Shown: positions 11,922 to 23,757 of the stretch, one piece after another
Position numbering within the stretch: the first letter of the stretch is position 1
How the letters are laid out: the number at the start of each line of letters is the position of its first letter
From: Tenrec ecaudatus
Lineage: Eukaryota > Chordata > Mammalia > Afrosoricida > Tenrecidae
DNA: 64,000 nt
Reading direction: 5' to 3'
NCBI RefSeq assembly: GCF_050624435.1
Contig: NC_134546.1
Span: 13,043,001-13,107,000 of the forward strand
Position numbers and translations under genes: made by a program
The notes under the pieces: generated by a model
What the model was told of the DNA's origin: nothing
The model's database searches: none
What the model saw: only the letters and a program-made list of their open reading frames with translations

Positions 11922-11992
11922 CATATAATTTTGCCCAAATAAAACTGTATGATACTCGTTTAACATGAATTTTTTCACTTGAGAGCATATGA
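11922..11992 (-). repeat. Inverted copy of 11334-11402
   Basis: Its reverse complement matches the source, including 'gttaaacgagtatcata' and 'ttttatttgggcaaaattat'. About 70 bp with a handful of differences. Confidence 0.85.
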
Positions 11993-12694
11993 TGCTCCTC
12001 TTTCCTCTCACTACATATAGATTTACTTCATTCATTTCCTAGTTGATACCACTCTATTTTACAGATATACAGAAAGTTATTGACTATCTTCCATTAATAA
12101 ACTTTTCCATTTTTTTTTGTTTTTCTACTATTACAAGCCACGATACAATAAAACTGCCTTTGCATTTACAAGTACATATATATTTATGTGTGTACACACA
12201 CAGATGTATAGTCTCCCTAAAACACTGGGTTCACAAATATTATTTAATTTTCTGATATATATTAATATTCTGATATTGTTATGTTGGCTTCAAAATATTC
12301 TTCTACTTCATATTCTTAATAAGAATGTATGAAAATTCTTTCCTCCGCCTCTCACTGACAGCTAGATGTTATTAATAGTCCTCATCTTTGTCAACCTAAT
12401 AGCTGAGATGACTCAGTGTTGTTTTATATTGTGCTTCTGTGTGTCTCTCCGCGCATCACGCCTACGCTGTTCATTATTATAACTTCATAATTAGGCTTAG
12501 AACTTAGTGGGGGGACTCATCCTTGTTCTTCCTAAAAATTATCTTTTTATCCTTCATAGACATCTTTATAAATTATCCTTAAATTCAAAAGTATGATCTA
12601 TATTTACATATGAAATATTTTCTTTCATATATTTTTTTAAATTGTGGTCTAGAAGGACATGAACAACCTTTCTGAGGTTTATGTCTTACAGTGT

Positions 12695-12741
12695 TGTTGC
12701 TACTTGTTGTTATTGTTGTTGTTGTTGTTGTTGTTGTTGTT
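12695..12741. repeat. (TTG)n microsatellite
   Basis: Runs of TTG with one ATTG interruption. Possibly the tail of a SINE or LINE. 11993-12694 is AT-rich with no recognisable gene. Confidence 0.9.
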
Positions 12742-12837
12742 ATGTGCCCTCAAGCTGCCTTGGACACCTACCAATACAGTTAACTAAAGAGCAAATCACT
12801 GCTGAGTCTTGTGACCTTAGGTCCCCTTAAACCCATT

Positions 12838-12886
12838 GTGTTAGTTTGAGTACTTTAGAGAAACAAATCCACAGAAACTCATTTAT
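12838..12886 (+). repeat. Unnamed 0.5-kb repeat family, copy 1, left part
   Basis: Starts the repeat ('tactttagagaaacaaatcc') that resumes at 14468 after an L1 insertion. The last 16 bp (12871-12886) are the L1 target-site duplication. Confidence 0.75.
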
Positions 12887-14467
12887 TTATTTATTTTTAA
12901 CAATTTATTGGGGCTTATACAATTCTTATCACAGTTCATACATATACATACATCAATTGTATAAAGCACATCTGTACGGTCTTTGCCCTAATCATTTTTT
13001 CTCCTCTTTTCTTTTTTTACATTGTATTAGGGACTCATACAACTCTTATCACAAGCCACACATATACATACATGAATTGTATAAAGCGCATCCATATATT
13101 CCCTGCCCCAATCATTCTCAAGGCATTTGCTCTCCACTTAAGCCCCTTGCATCAGGTCCTCTTTTTTTTTTCCCTCCCTCCCCTTTCCCCCCTCCCTTGT
13201 GCCCTTGGTAATTTATACATCATTATTTTGTCATATCTTGCCCTATCCGGAGTCTCCTTTCCCCCCTTCTCTGCTGCCCCTCTCCCAGGGAAGAGGTCAC
13301 ATGTGGATCCTTGTAATCAATTCCCCCTTTCCAACCCACTCACCCTCCACTCTCCCAGCATCGTCCCTCACACCCTTGGTCCTGAAGGTATCATCCACCC
13401 TGGATTCCCTGTACCTCCAGCCCTCATATGTACCAGTGTACAGCCTCTGTCCTATCCAGCCCTGCAAGGTAGAATTCGGATCATGGTAGTTGGGGGGAGG
13501 AAGCATCCAGGATCTGGGGGAAAGCTGTGTTCTTCATCGGTACTACCTCGCACCCTAATTAACCCATCTCCTCTCCTAAACCCCTCTATGAGGGGATCTC
13601 CATTGGCCGACGCTTGGGCCTTGGGTCTCTACTCTGCACTTCCCCCTTCATTTAATATGGTATATATATACATATATATATACATATACACACATATACA
13701 CATACATACACACACTTATATCTCTTTTTTTTTGCATGATGCCTTATACCTGGTCCCTTAGCACCTCGTGGTCGCACTGGCCGGTGTGCTTCTTCCATGT
13801 GGGCTTTTTTGCTTCTGAGCTATATGGCCGCTTATTCACCTTCAAGCCTTTAAGACCCCAGACACTATCTCTTTTGATAGCCGGGCACCATCAGCTTTCT
13901 TCACCACATTTGCTTATGCACCCATTTGTCTTCAGCGATCCTATCATGGAGGTGTGCAGTCAATGATATGATTTTTTGTTCTTTGATGCCTGGTAACTGA
14001 TACCTTCGGGACCACTCGATCACACAGGCTGGTGTGTTCTTCCATGTGGACTTTGTTGCTTCTGAGCTAGATGGCCGCTTGTTTATCTTCAAGCCTTTAA
14101 GACCCCAGTCACTATCTCTTTTGATAGCCGGGCACCATCAGCTTTCTTCACCACATTTACTTGTTCACCCACTTTGGCTCCAGCCGTTGTGTCGGGAGAG
14201 TGAGCATCATAGAGTTCCAATTTAATAAAAGAAGGTATTCATGCATTGAGGGAGTGTTTGAGTAGGGGCCCAAGGTCCTTACGCCACCTTAATACTTGAC
14301 CTATAAATATAGACACATATATCTATTTCCCCATCCTCCCATATATATTTGCATGTACGTGTCTTTGTCTAGACCTCCATGAATGCCCTTTGACTCCTAG
14401 CTCTTTCCTCCATCTCCCTTGACTTTCCTCCTGCCCTACTACCATGCTTCGTCACCACCTTGGCTAG
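12887..14467 (-). mobile_element. L1 3' fragment, 1.6 kb, with exact 16-bp target-site duplication
   Basis: A 5'-truncated minus-strand LINE. T-rich start at the left, duplicated 3' terminal motif (about 12900-12990 and 13020-13110), then the same 3' body as 8890-9470. Flanked by the identical 16-mer ACAGAAACTCATTTAT at 12871-12886 and 14468-14483. It contains a 247-bp internal tandem duplication near 13735-14210. The open frames inside are not intact L1 ORFs. Confidence 0.85.
13660..13716. repeat. TA/CA-rich microsatellite inside L1
   Basis: Alternating 'tatatatacatatatata' and 'cacacatacatacacacac' units. Confidence 0.85.
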
Positions 14468-14965
14468 ACAGAAACTCATTTATAAGAGAGAGTTTTATAT
14501 AAAGGCTAAGTGCATATCAAGAAAATATCCCAACCCAGTGCTGCCCAAGCCCTCAAATCCAGCATTAGCCCATATGTAAGACACCAATCCACAAAGTCCT
14601 CCTCCATCACACAAAACACACACAATGAGGCCAACTGCAGGAGGAAAGCCGAGTCAGTGAACATGTAAGTATCTCAGCACTGGCAAGGGTCTCCACAGGA
14701 CTGCTCCAGCACCCAGGGCTGCATCAGGGTAGGTCCCTGCGGCTTCTCCCCAGGGATGTCTTACAGGAAGTGAGCCTTGCCAGCTGAAGCAGGGAACTGA
14801 CTAAGGCAGATGCACCCTGGTCCAACCATCAGAAAGCAAGAGCCTGGAGAACTAGAAAGACAAGGCTCACCGAGCCATTTTTCTCTCTGCCCTTCAGTTA
14901 ACACCACACGTGTGTATTGGCCAGGTTGGAACAATAAACTAACTACCTCACCCATGGTTGCTGCC
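14468..14965 (+). repeat. Unnamed 0.5-kb repeat family, copy 1, right part
   Basis: Continues from 12886. Shared words with copies 2 (16065-16665, minus) and 3 (21105-21597) include 'agttttatat...tcaagaa' near its start, 'aaaatatcccaacccagt' and 'gggtctccaca'. No coding frame. Confidence 0.7.
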
Positions 14966-14994
14966 ACTGCATTAATCCAACTCAGTGACACGGC

Positions 14995-15258
14995 CATCCT
15001 CTTCTGTGCTCACCCTCTGCTTGACCACGTATTGTGTCCTTTTCCAGAAACTGATTCCTTCTGGTAGCATATCAAAAGTGCATCAGACAAAGTCTCACCA
15101 TTCTCTCTTTTAAAAAACATCCTGGTCATATTTCTTCCATAACACATGTGTTTGCTCTTCTAACTTTGTATGGTGTATATTCAATATTCTTCACTAACAC
15201 TACATTCAAATGTATCAATTATTCTCTGGTCTTCCTTACATTGTCCAGCCACTGAAAA
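14995..15258 (-). mobile_element. RTE LINE 3' fragment
   Basis: Contains 'tgtatattcaatattcttca' and 'ctggtcttccttacattgtc', words of the RTE 3' region seen in the longer copy family. Truncated on both sides. Confidence 0.65.
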
Positions 15259-16064
15259 TAGTTACCTGTTAAATTACATGTTAATTGTTCCTGATATTTG
15301 GAGCATAAAGATTACCTCGTATTATTCCTCATAATTTAGTTATAGTATCTCTTGAATTTTCTACACAGATAATGATATAATTTTTATCTAATTTGTTTTA
15401 TTTTCTTACCACATTTGTTAGGGCAATGATATTGAATAAACCACTGAACAATGTAGATTTTTCCATGATTTTAAAGTGATTATTTTGTTTGTCTATTGGT
15501 TTGTTTCAACAGTAAGTATGACATTTATCATAGACTTTGCTCTAGATAAGCTATAACAGTCTGAGAAAGCTCTTTTCTTATTTGGCTAACATTTTCTTTA
15601 TTAATAACCTAAGCACTGAATTGTATTAAAAAGTTTTTCTTTGTCTACCAGTATATATTTTGAACTTTTCAATATTTATTTGGGTAAAACATTATATATG
15701 AATAATTTAGATTTTAAGTGTTTAGCCATCCTTGCCTTTCTGAAGCTATAGTATTGCAAAGAGGAAGCAGGAGATAAAATAACCTTGAAAAACATATTTT
15801 TTTTATGTTTGAGGAGCCGATGGAACGTCAAGGTGGATGACACACAATAAATGGGAGAGTGTAGGAAGTGAAGTCAGCAAGATAAAATGCAAAGGAAAAT
15901 CACTTAAACTATGGAACCAGACAAGGATTTCATTGACATTTTGAAAAACCCATTCTCTTTCCATATGAATAGTGAGTCATAGAGCAGAAGAGTGAAAGAA
16001 TCGTGCACAATGAAGCTACTCAAGGTATTCAGGCAAGCAAAAATGAGCATGTTTGGTAGGTACA
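15259..16064. other. AT-rich intergenic DNA
   Basis: No recognisable gene, RNA or repeat. Strongly A/T-rich. Confidence 0.4.
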
Positions 16065-16219
16065 TAATCTGGTGTCAATTTGGGACTTGAGAGGATTAAG
16101 AGCGAAGGGGTGGAGTCTCGTCTGTCAATAGGGCCATAGCCAATGAGGCCTCTGTGTGGCCATGGCCTTCTCCTGAGGATTCTTGGAAATCCCGTATTTC
16201 TTCCTTAGAGGCAGGAGAC

Positions 16220-16297
<78 letters not shown>

Positions 16298-16665
16298 ACT
16301 CCCTTGGAAATGCTCTACAGACAAGACACCTTGTGCTACACTGATAGAGCCCATACCCTGGAAGTTGAAGGAACCATGTGGAGACCCCTGCCAGAGCTGA
16401 GATGCCTCTACCACCACTGGATCCACAAGACTTTGCATCCGTTGGCCTGTGATGTTCCTGTGTTTGGCATCATTGCATGTGTTTTGTGAGACTGAAGAGG
16501 ACTTTCTAGATTGTAATCGGACATATTGTCTAATATCGGACTGATGGACTTGATCTGGACTGGGCTGGGATGTTTTCTCAATATTCAATCGCTCTTGTAT
16601 ATGAACCTCTTTCTTACACACATATGAGTGTCTATGAATTTCTTTCTCTGGTCCACCCAGATGAA
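16065..16665 (-). repeat. Unnamed 0.5-kb repeat family, copy 2
   Basis: The reverse complement reads through 'gagaaagaaattcatag', 'gaaaacatcccagcccagtc' and 'gcaggggtctccacatggtt', matching copies 1 and 3. A (TC)n tract has expanded inside it. The Arg/Glu and Ser/Leu frames across that tract are artefacts. Confidence 0.7.
16222..16294. repeat. (TC)n microsatellite
   Basis: About 73 bp of pure CT/TC dinucleotides, a polypurine-polypyrimidine tract able to form H-DNA. Confidence 0.97.
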
Positions 16666-16905
16666 CACAGCATGACTTGGGATACTCATACAGTGACTTC
16701 AATAGAGATGGAAAGTAATGGACTGAGGGGAAGATATCTTGGAGAAAAAAAATCAGCAGTAATTGCTGATGGACTGCAAGCAGGTGGAGGAGAGAAAGAG
16801 AGGGTGAGAACAACTCCTAGGACTCGGTTATGTTTTCAGCTCACTTTTCATAAGTGCATTTTTTGGACTAAGGTTATCTTCCAGATAGTCTATTTTTTTA
16901 TCTGT

Positions 16906-18109
16906 GATTTTTAAAATAGTTTTATTGACATATTTTATATATTCCAATATATCCATTCACATACAATTCTGTTTTTCAACCCCTTTGGTGGGGGGTTATA
17001 AAATCATCAGTACTCATCAGCTCCCTTCCCCTCCCCCTCACCTCCTCCCATCGCCTCAGGCAACCACCACCCCTGTCACTGTCTATGAGGAGTCATCCAC
17101 CTTGACCCTAAATATGCAAATAAACATTTTGATGGTCAATTTTGATTTGACACTTATTAAGAGTTTATAAGGGTTTTTTAATTTTTTTCATGGTGATTTT
17201 TATTATGAATATTTATAATAATTTCTATACATTACATTGTCATCAGAAAAATATGATCTATGGTCTCTTTCCCTGCTGAATGTTTTAAGTAAATACAGAG
17301 TCAAATTTTACACAGAATTCAATGACACTTGAGAGCAATTGTAGTCTGTTACTGACATCGGAAAATCAATCCTTTTAATTACATTGTCTTCTAACGGTTA
17401 TGTTTCCAGCTATTTTTTCCTTGTATTTGTTGTAGATTTTGCTCAATGCAGTCTGGTGCAGTGTAACTTAGTTCATAAATATTCATAAATGTTTATCCTT
17501 CTGTAGATGCCATTTTTCACTATAATTTGGCTTTCTTTGCCTCATTTAGTAATTTTTGCATTAAAGTCAAACTTATCTAATATTAATGTTGTCCTAATTT
17601 GCTTGGCTTTTCCTGGGTATCTATACCCATCCTATTATTTTCAGCTTTCTTGAGCCTCTGTTGGTTGTGCTATTACATAGCATATAAATGGTTGTTTTTA
17701 GACTCAGTTTGCGAGCTGTCACTGTGGTAGGTGGTCTCGCATCTGTGCATTGTGATAATACATATGTTTCTGCATACCTTATGTATCATTTTCATTCTTG
17801 GTTTTTTTTTTCAATATTCCCTTCATTTTCTTTCCTTTTCCCCCAGATAGTCTATGTTTTCTGTGCTTTTCTTTACCAGCTCCTATGTTAATTTTCACCA
17901 TTCAGAATCCGTCTTTAAAACTTTAAATTGTACCTTTATACTTTTATCTCTAGATTATCATTTGAATTGTTGAGTATAGTCCTCAGATAGCCTGCCTTCT
18001 CTCTTGTCCTACCCCATATGCCCTGCCACTGAGTTCTTGGGTGTGTGCCTCACTCCATTCTCATTTAAATGATCACTTTTCGGTGGTTTGGATTTAGAGC
18101 GCTAATTCC
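16906..18109 (-). mobile_element. Old L1-derived AT-rich DNA
   Basis: The start 'aaatagttttattgacatat' resembles an antisense LINE 3' end. Later T-rich text resembles antisense ORF2 but no frame survives. The sequence appears to continue right of the SINE at 18110-18309, to about 19010. Confidence 0.4.
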
Positions 18110-18309
18110 TCACTTAACTGCCATAGAGTGGATGCCAACTCATAATAACTGCACGATAGGGCAGGGTAGAACTGCCTCTGTGAGTTTCTGAGACTAGCGC
18201 TTTGTGGGAGTAGAAAGCCCCCCTTTTCTCTCTCAGAGCAGCTGGTGGTTTAAACTACTGACCTGTGGTTCGTAGCCCAACTCATGACCACTTGGCCACC
18301 AGGGCTCCT
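18110..18309 (-). repeat. AfroSINE, near full length
   Basis: Begins 'cttaactgccatagagtgga' and ends 'ccacttggccaccagggctc', the classic head of this SINE on the minus strand. Confidence 0.85.
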
Positions 18310-19459
18310 TACAGGTATTTTGTCTATCTCTATGTAAATCGCTTCATACTGTCCCTATGTCTTTGATATCTGAGTTGTTCTTTTTGACTCACGGTTTACG
18401 TGGTTTGATTTCTCCGCTAAGTCGTCTTTTCAATCAGAGCTTATTATTATTATCCCCCTCGCGTCTGCGTGTTTCAGAATGTGTCCCTGTGTCTTTCATA
18501 GAGCAGGTGTAACGTCTCTGGGTCACATGTTTCCATGCCCCTAACTTTGTAAATATTGTTCCATTTAAAATTGAAAATTACTATGATGACTTCTAAATGT
18601 TCTCTAATTCTTCCATTTATAGGTGAACTATTCTTTCTGCCCAGTGTCTGTACGATTACATTTTAGATAGTTAGGGAATTTCACCAGAATATCACTTTCT
18701 TAAGGTTATTATGCTGGATAGTTTTTCCTCTGTTAGGTGGGAAATATTTTTCCTTACAACATGGCTTTGAATTGGAGTTATTAATTTATTTCCAGAAAGT
18801 TTACCCTGTTTGTAATGCTGAGTCACATTTTTGTTCCATTTATGTCATTCATTCATTTGAGGGGAAAGGATTCATTTGTTGACTCTCCACGTTCCTTTTT
18901 ATACCGTTGTTTCTTCTCTAACTTTTTAAAGCTGTTTTGTCTTTTTCCTCCATTTATCAGATTCTGCTCGCCACCTCACCAATTCTGCTTCTGTTGCCAA
19001 TAAACGAGCCATTTTCATAATGTTGTTGTTGTTATTGTTAGTTGCTGACTCTCTTTTTCAGTAAAATCCCAGCTTGTGCTTGGAGTCTACATTCTTTCTT
19101 CTTCTTCCCAAACAAAGGAAATGTATAGTATGAGGTATGCTGGAATTTCTAGTTTGTGTGTGTGTGTGTGTGTGTGCATCAATCTTCATGTAAATAAGGG
19201 ATAAATTTACGGTTTTCTCCCCTCGATTGGCCACACCCCTACTCAAGGGTGACTTTCACAGAAACATGCCTATTTGTGTTCCCTGCAAGACTGGATTTGA
19301 AAGTCTACATAGGATCTGTATGCCAAGATTCTCAATATCCTCTGTCTTCACAACCTCTATTAAACGTGGTTCGGTGCGCGTGACAGACGTCTTTGCTGTT
19401 ACTTGTTTTGCTCTTTGGGAAAAGAAACTATCATCTTCCAAACACAGTCTTGGCTTCGG
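18310..19459. other. L1-like and unassigned DNA with a TG tract
   Basis: T-rich LINE-like text to about 19010, then unassigned sequence. A short (TG)n lies at about 19157-19178. No gene seen. Confidence 0.35.
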
Positions 19460-19650
19460 CTGAAAGTCCAAAGAATGTGAGTTGGGCATTGGCCTGCTAA
19501 CCACAAAGCCAGCGGTTCAAACCCACTTGCTGCTCCGCAAAGGAAAAACAAAAACAAGGATGAGGCTATTCACGCTCCTGAAGATTAATAGTCTGAGAAA
19601 CCTTGGATTTCCTTGGGTCACTGTGCGGTGGAACATACTTGATGTTCCTG
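19460..19650 (+). repeat. AfroSINE, diverged
   Basis: Contains 'ccagcggttcaaacccactt' (box-B-like), then 'aatagtctgagaaaccttgg' and 'gggtcactgtgcggtgg'. Confidence 0.7.
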
Positions 19651-20007
19651 GCTCTTTTAAGAGGCCGCCTCCTGTGCCTCTTGGCCTATGTCTTTACTTT
19701 GGGTCATGTTCGTACTACATTTACTTATGAAGAGGAAGGGCTCAGTCCAGATCATTTTTACTGAAAGTAGAGCTTTCACTCCTACGAGGTAAAAGTAGAA
19801 GAGAAGGCCTCTTCCGGTGTCTTTCTCTTTATCTCCCTCCTTCGTGGTTCTCTGGGAGACGAAGATCCATATGCTTTTCCTGAATGTTGAGACTGAAGAG
19901 GGAGTGTGGCGAGAGCTACGCTTGAAAACTCAGCCGTCATGGGGATTTTCTATTGCAAACAGCCTGTGCTCAGAATTCATGTGCACTCTGGGTTAGGAGC
20001 TCTGTGT

Positions 20008-20008
<1 letters not shown>

Positions 20009-20050
<42 letters not shown>
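20009..20050. repeat. (GT)n microsatellite
   Basis: 42 bp of pure GT dinucleotides. Flanking 19651-20870 has no recognisable gene. Confidence 0.97.
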
Positions 20051-20052
<2 letters not shown>

Positions 20053-20869
20053 GTTAAAACACAGGTGCTAATTATTAGCTAGTTAAATGTAAGTCTTGTT
20101 TTCCAATTAATTTTTTTCCCAAAACTGGTATTTTCTCCATCTGTCACATTCCTATGTGGATCGCTCAACTAGCTCCTGACAGTGGAGTTGAGAAAGAACA
20201 GTCCCCTCATCCCCCAAATTCCTTGTTTTAAGTTTGTAAGTGTTGCATATCCTAAGAACAAGTGCCCTTTCCCATTACCTGGTCCAGGAATGTTATCCTG
20301 AAGGGAAAGACAAAATCCTAACTTTAAGGACTCTTATCAGAGTGAGCTACTAAAACGTAGAGGCTTAACTACCTACATCATGGAGGAATGACACATTTCT
20401 TACTTCGGTGAAATCATTCTAGCCAGTTCTTGTCTGCTCTGCAGATTTGTAGGGCTTTCTAAAACATACGCCTCACAACACATTCTTGGAAATTACTCTT
20501 TACTGAGACTTTTAAGCTTGGCATCCAAGGGGTATTTATCACTCTCATACTTATCTGCATTGCTATGACGTACCTTACTATCACTGTGGTATTTATCTAC
20601 ACTTCTAGTATAATACCAGTGAGAATATGGTCCCTTCATGAGAGCAGCTTCGGCTGTTATCCTAACTAACCAAAGGAGACGTTTCCAAGTTTTCCTTTGA
20701 AAACAATGGATTTCTGTATTTAAATGACTAAATGTAGAAATTCTAGCGTTCACTCTATACTTCCCCTTCTCCATATCCATCTTCTTCTCCTCCTCCTCCT
20801 TCTTCTTTCTTTTCTTGTCTTGCATGCTTTGTATACAATCAGGAGGGACCAGTCCCTGGAAAGGACCTC

Positions 20870-21035
20870 ATGTTTAGTGAAGCAGAAGGTCAACAAAATA
20901 TAGGAAGGCCCTCAACGAGATGGACTGTGACAATGGCTCAAGCACAGTGATAACTGTGAGGTTGGTGCAGGCCTGGTGGCCTCTCATTCCCTTATGCACA
21001 GGGTCACTAGAAGTCAGAACTGATCCAAGGCTCAC
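20870..21035 (+). mobile_element. RTE LINE 3' end, plus orientation
   Basis: Contains 'ccctcaacgagatggactgt' and 'agggtcactagaagtcagaa', the sense version of the RTE 3' end seen antisense at 29085 onward. Confidence 0.65.
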
Positions 21036-21104
21036 TGTGTGCTGACCAGATGCTTTAAATCAACATTTTAAAAGTGAGCATTGAGGTATAAATTTGTATA
21101 CTTT

Positions 21105-21597
21105 GTAAATTCAGGTTGACTAGAGAAACAAATCCAATGGCATTCATATATACGTATAAGAAAAAGGTTTATATCAAGAAGCAATCGTGCATCAATAAAA
21201 TATCCCATCCCAGTACAGACCAAAACCATAATCTGATACTCGTCCGTAAATCTCTCTTCAAACTCAGGCAGCCATATGCAATGACGGAGAATGCAGGAAG
21301 AGGGTGAGAGTGCAGGAAGAGACCAGTGAGTGAGAGTCTTGTGGATCCCATGGCAGTGGCTGGCACAGGTATCCGCGTGGCTCAATGTGTCTTGTCAACA
21401 GAAAGGCAAAGCAGGAAAAGAATGTGTGGCCCCGTCTCCAGGGAGAAAGAGAGGAGACCAGCCTCAGAAGGCCCTTCATCTTGGTCACCCGCCAATCAAG
21501 CTGTGACCTACTTGACAGGTTAAACTCAGCCCACGCGTTCCTACGGGAACCATGTTGGCACAGAAAACCTAACTATCACATATACCCTTCTCATTCT
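21105..21597 (+). repeat. Unnamed 0.5-kb repeat family, copy 3
   Basis: Begins 'ctagagaaacaaatcca' and ends with 'ggcacagaaaacctaactat'. Contains 'aaaatatcccatcccagtac', as in copies 1 and 2. Uninterrupted, so it is the best guide to family structure. Confidence 0.7.
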
Positions 21598-22218
21598 GTG
21601 ACAGTTCGTTACTGTAAAAATTCAGGCAGAAGACTACACAGAAACTTCACTGTACAAGATCTCAGCATGGCCTGAAATAGGACACCAGAAACACATGAGA
21701 AGTCATTTGTCAAAAAACTTCAGTTGTAGACCTTGTGTCCTTAAAGAAAAGGGCCTGTTCTCTTCCCTTCCCAAGCATCTCTTTACGAATGTTTGGCCTC
21801 AAAAGGAAACAATCTTGCAAAAAAAAAAAAAACACCTCTTGATTACCTATAAGCTCCGGATTTCATATTACCACCTTTTAAATGAAACTCTTAGAGTTGA
21901 AAATAGTCAAGTAAAACAGAAGTTGAGCTGTAAGAGAGAAAAAATATTTTTCCCTTAAAATAGCTACTTATTCTGGTTTAGTTTTAAAAATATACGGTCA
22001 TGTCGTAAATCTTGAGCAAACAGAAATTTGGAATGAAGAAAACAATTATCAATCACTTTTGTATAACCATGATTAAAATATTTATGCCCATCATTGATTT
22101 TGCTTTCTGGGTACACTCAAATATGTGCATAGTTATGACAAATCTCTTTTGAGTTTGTCTTTTCAATTCCATGAACGTTTTAAGTCCCATTAATATCTCT
22201 TCAAAAAAAATCATACAG

Positions 22219-22285
22219 TGTGATCTCAAAAGCTAAGCAGGGTCCGTCCTGATTAATATTTGGATGGGGAAAATATCAGATATGT
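22219..22285 (+). pseudogene. 5S rRNA-derived pseudogene fragment
   Basis: The text 'tgatctcaaaagctaagcag', followed by 'ggtccgtcctgattaatatt' and 'tggatgggg', matches the middle of vertebrate 5S rRNA (its internal promoter region, including AGCTAAGCAGGGT), with several substitutions. The 5' third and the 3' stem are missing, so it is a dead fragment, either a retrocopy or part of a 5S-derived SINE. Confidence 0.75.
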
Positions 22286-22439
22286 TGGTTTCATACATTC
22301 CTTCATACAACAAAAAGGATGCTAAGTTTTAAAAGCCAAAAATTCCCCTGATGGTTAAATTGAACAAGCAGGTAAACAGACTATTCAAAAAGGAAATAAA
22401 ATAATGACTACCCAGTGTTATGTTAAAAATCACAATCCA

Positions 22440-22735
22440 AGAGTCAGTCTTTAAAGTTTTTTTCACTTTTTATTGGGAGTTGGGTGAAAGTTTAAGGAGA
22501 AGACTGGTGGTCCGCTCGACAGGACATACACATTGCGTTGTGTGATATTGATGACAGTCACCATTCTGTAACAGCACCCTTCTTGCTCCTTCCCGTGTTT
22601 ACTCTCTCACCTCTCTCTCCCCGCCCCTTCCTGCCCCCACAGCCGATTCCTGAGCAAATGCTGCTCATTTGGTTTGATCTCCCATGGTTGATTGCTCTAA
22701 GGAGCAATGTTACAGTTTGGTTTATTTCTACCTAA
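22440..22735 (-). mobile_element. L1 3' end, second subfamily
   Basis: Starts 'tttttcactttttattggga', then 'ggtgaaagtttaaggagaag', recalling an elephant-type L1 3' end that differs from the 826-1445 family. Minus orientation from the T-rich left end. Confidence 0.55.
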
Positions 22736-23644
22736 AACATTTGAGGAGGAAAAGGCTTAAGTAGTTGCCCCCAATCTAGTAATGATATTTTAAAAGTTGA
22801 ATATCCTTAAAAGATCCAGAATCCACATATCTAGTCGAAAAATATAGAGAAAACCTACTCATACAATGTGCCCTACAGCTCAACTTACAAAAGCAAAAAT
22901 TAAACGACAGAGAAACTTAATCTCCACTTATAGAGAAACAATTACGGAATGTTAGCCAGACATTAGAAATGGGTATACCAGGGCGGGGGGGGCGGGCAGG
23001 GGAGAAATGAATATATAGTTTATATAATAACTTGGAAGGCAGATATGATGTAAGGGAAAGAAAAACCACATAACTGCATAAAATGTGCATCTGAGAAAGA
23101 AATTGCTACTAGTGGTGATTGGATAGTGAGAGTCAAGATTTTTTTTAACTTTCGTATTTCTTTATTTTCTGTATATGGTATTTTAAATACTCCACTTTTA
23201 AGTTTTAGTTATGTTTTTCAGTCATTGCTCTGATTTTGTTGTGATCCTAATGAGTCTGAGAAAAGAAAGGAGGTAATTATTACTAATTTAAAAACAGTTG
23301 TATAACTAAAAAGAATAGTTAGCTCATTTTACCTCCCATTTAAACTTTGAAATTCTGTAGCCAAAAACACGAATCCCCATTTCCCCTTATTTCCTAAGTT
23401 ATTGATCATAATGCCTCTCTTATCCTCGAGTGAAATATGTGCCCACACGGTGCCGCCTGAAACAACCCTCGCTGCTGTGGATTGGGGTAGAAATGGAGTC
23501 ACTGTTGTTCTGCATGTCGCGATAGCCCTGTTGGACAACTTCCCTAACAAGACCAGTCACTACAATCCCATATGGACTGGCTACAAAGGCTACTATCACC
23601 GAGCACCTTCCACAGTGTTCACTTGCTTACATTTCTCTAAATGT
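22736..23644. other. Unassigned intergenic DNA
   Basis: Includes a short G-rich run near 22981. No recognisable gene or named repeat. Confidence 0.35.
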
Positions 23645-23757
23645 AAAACCAGTCGCCTTCGAATTCATTCCAACTCATGGGACCGAGTGTGTGTGTCAGA
23701 GTATGACTGTGTTCCAGAGTATTCAGGGATTGCTTCTCTGGTTCTTCCTTAGGCCAA
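23645..23757 (-). repeat. SINE fragment, AfroSINE-like
   Basis: Contains 'cattccaactcatgggaccg' and 'gtcagagtatgactgtgttc', diverged versions of the minus-strand SINE 3' part. Confidence 0.5.

Noticed and set aside
13072..13761. 229-codon plus-strand frame
   Set aside because: Lies antisense across an L1 3' region and a microsatellite; no domain.
16096..16813. Arg/Glu and Ser/Leu repeat frames
   Set aside because: Produced by the (TC)n tract inside a dispersed repeat.
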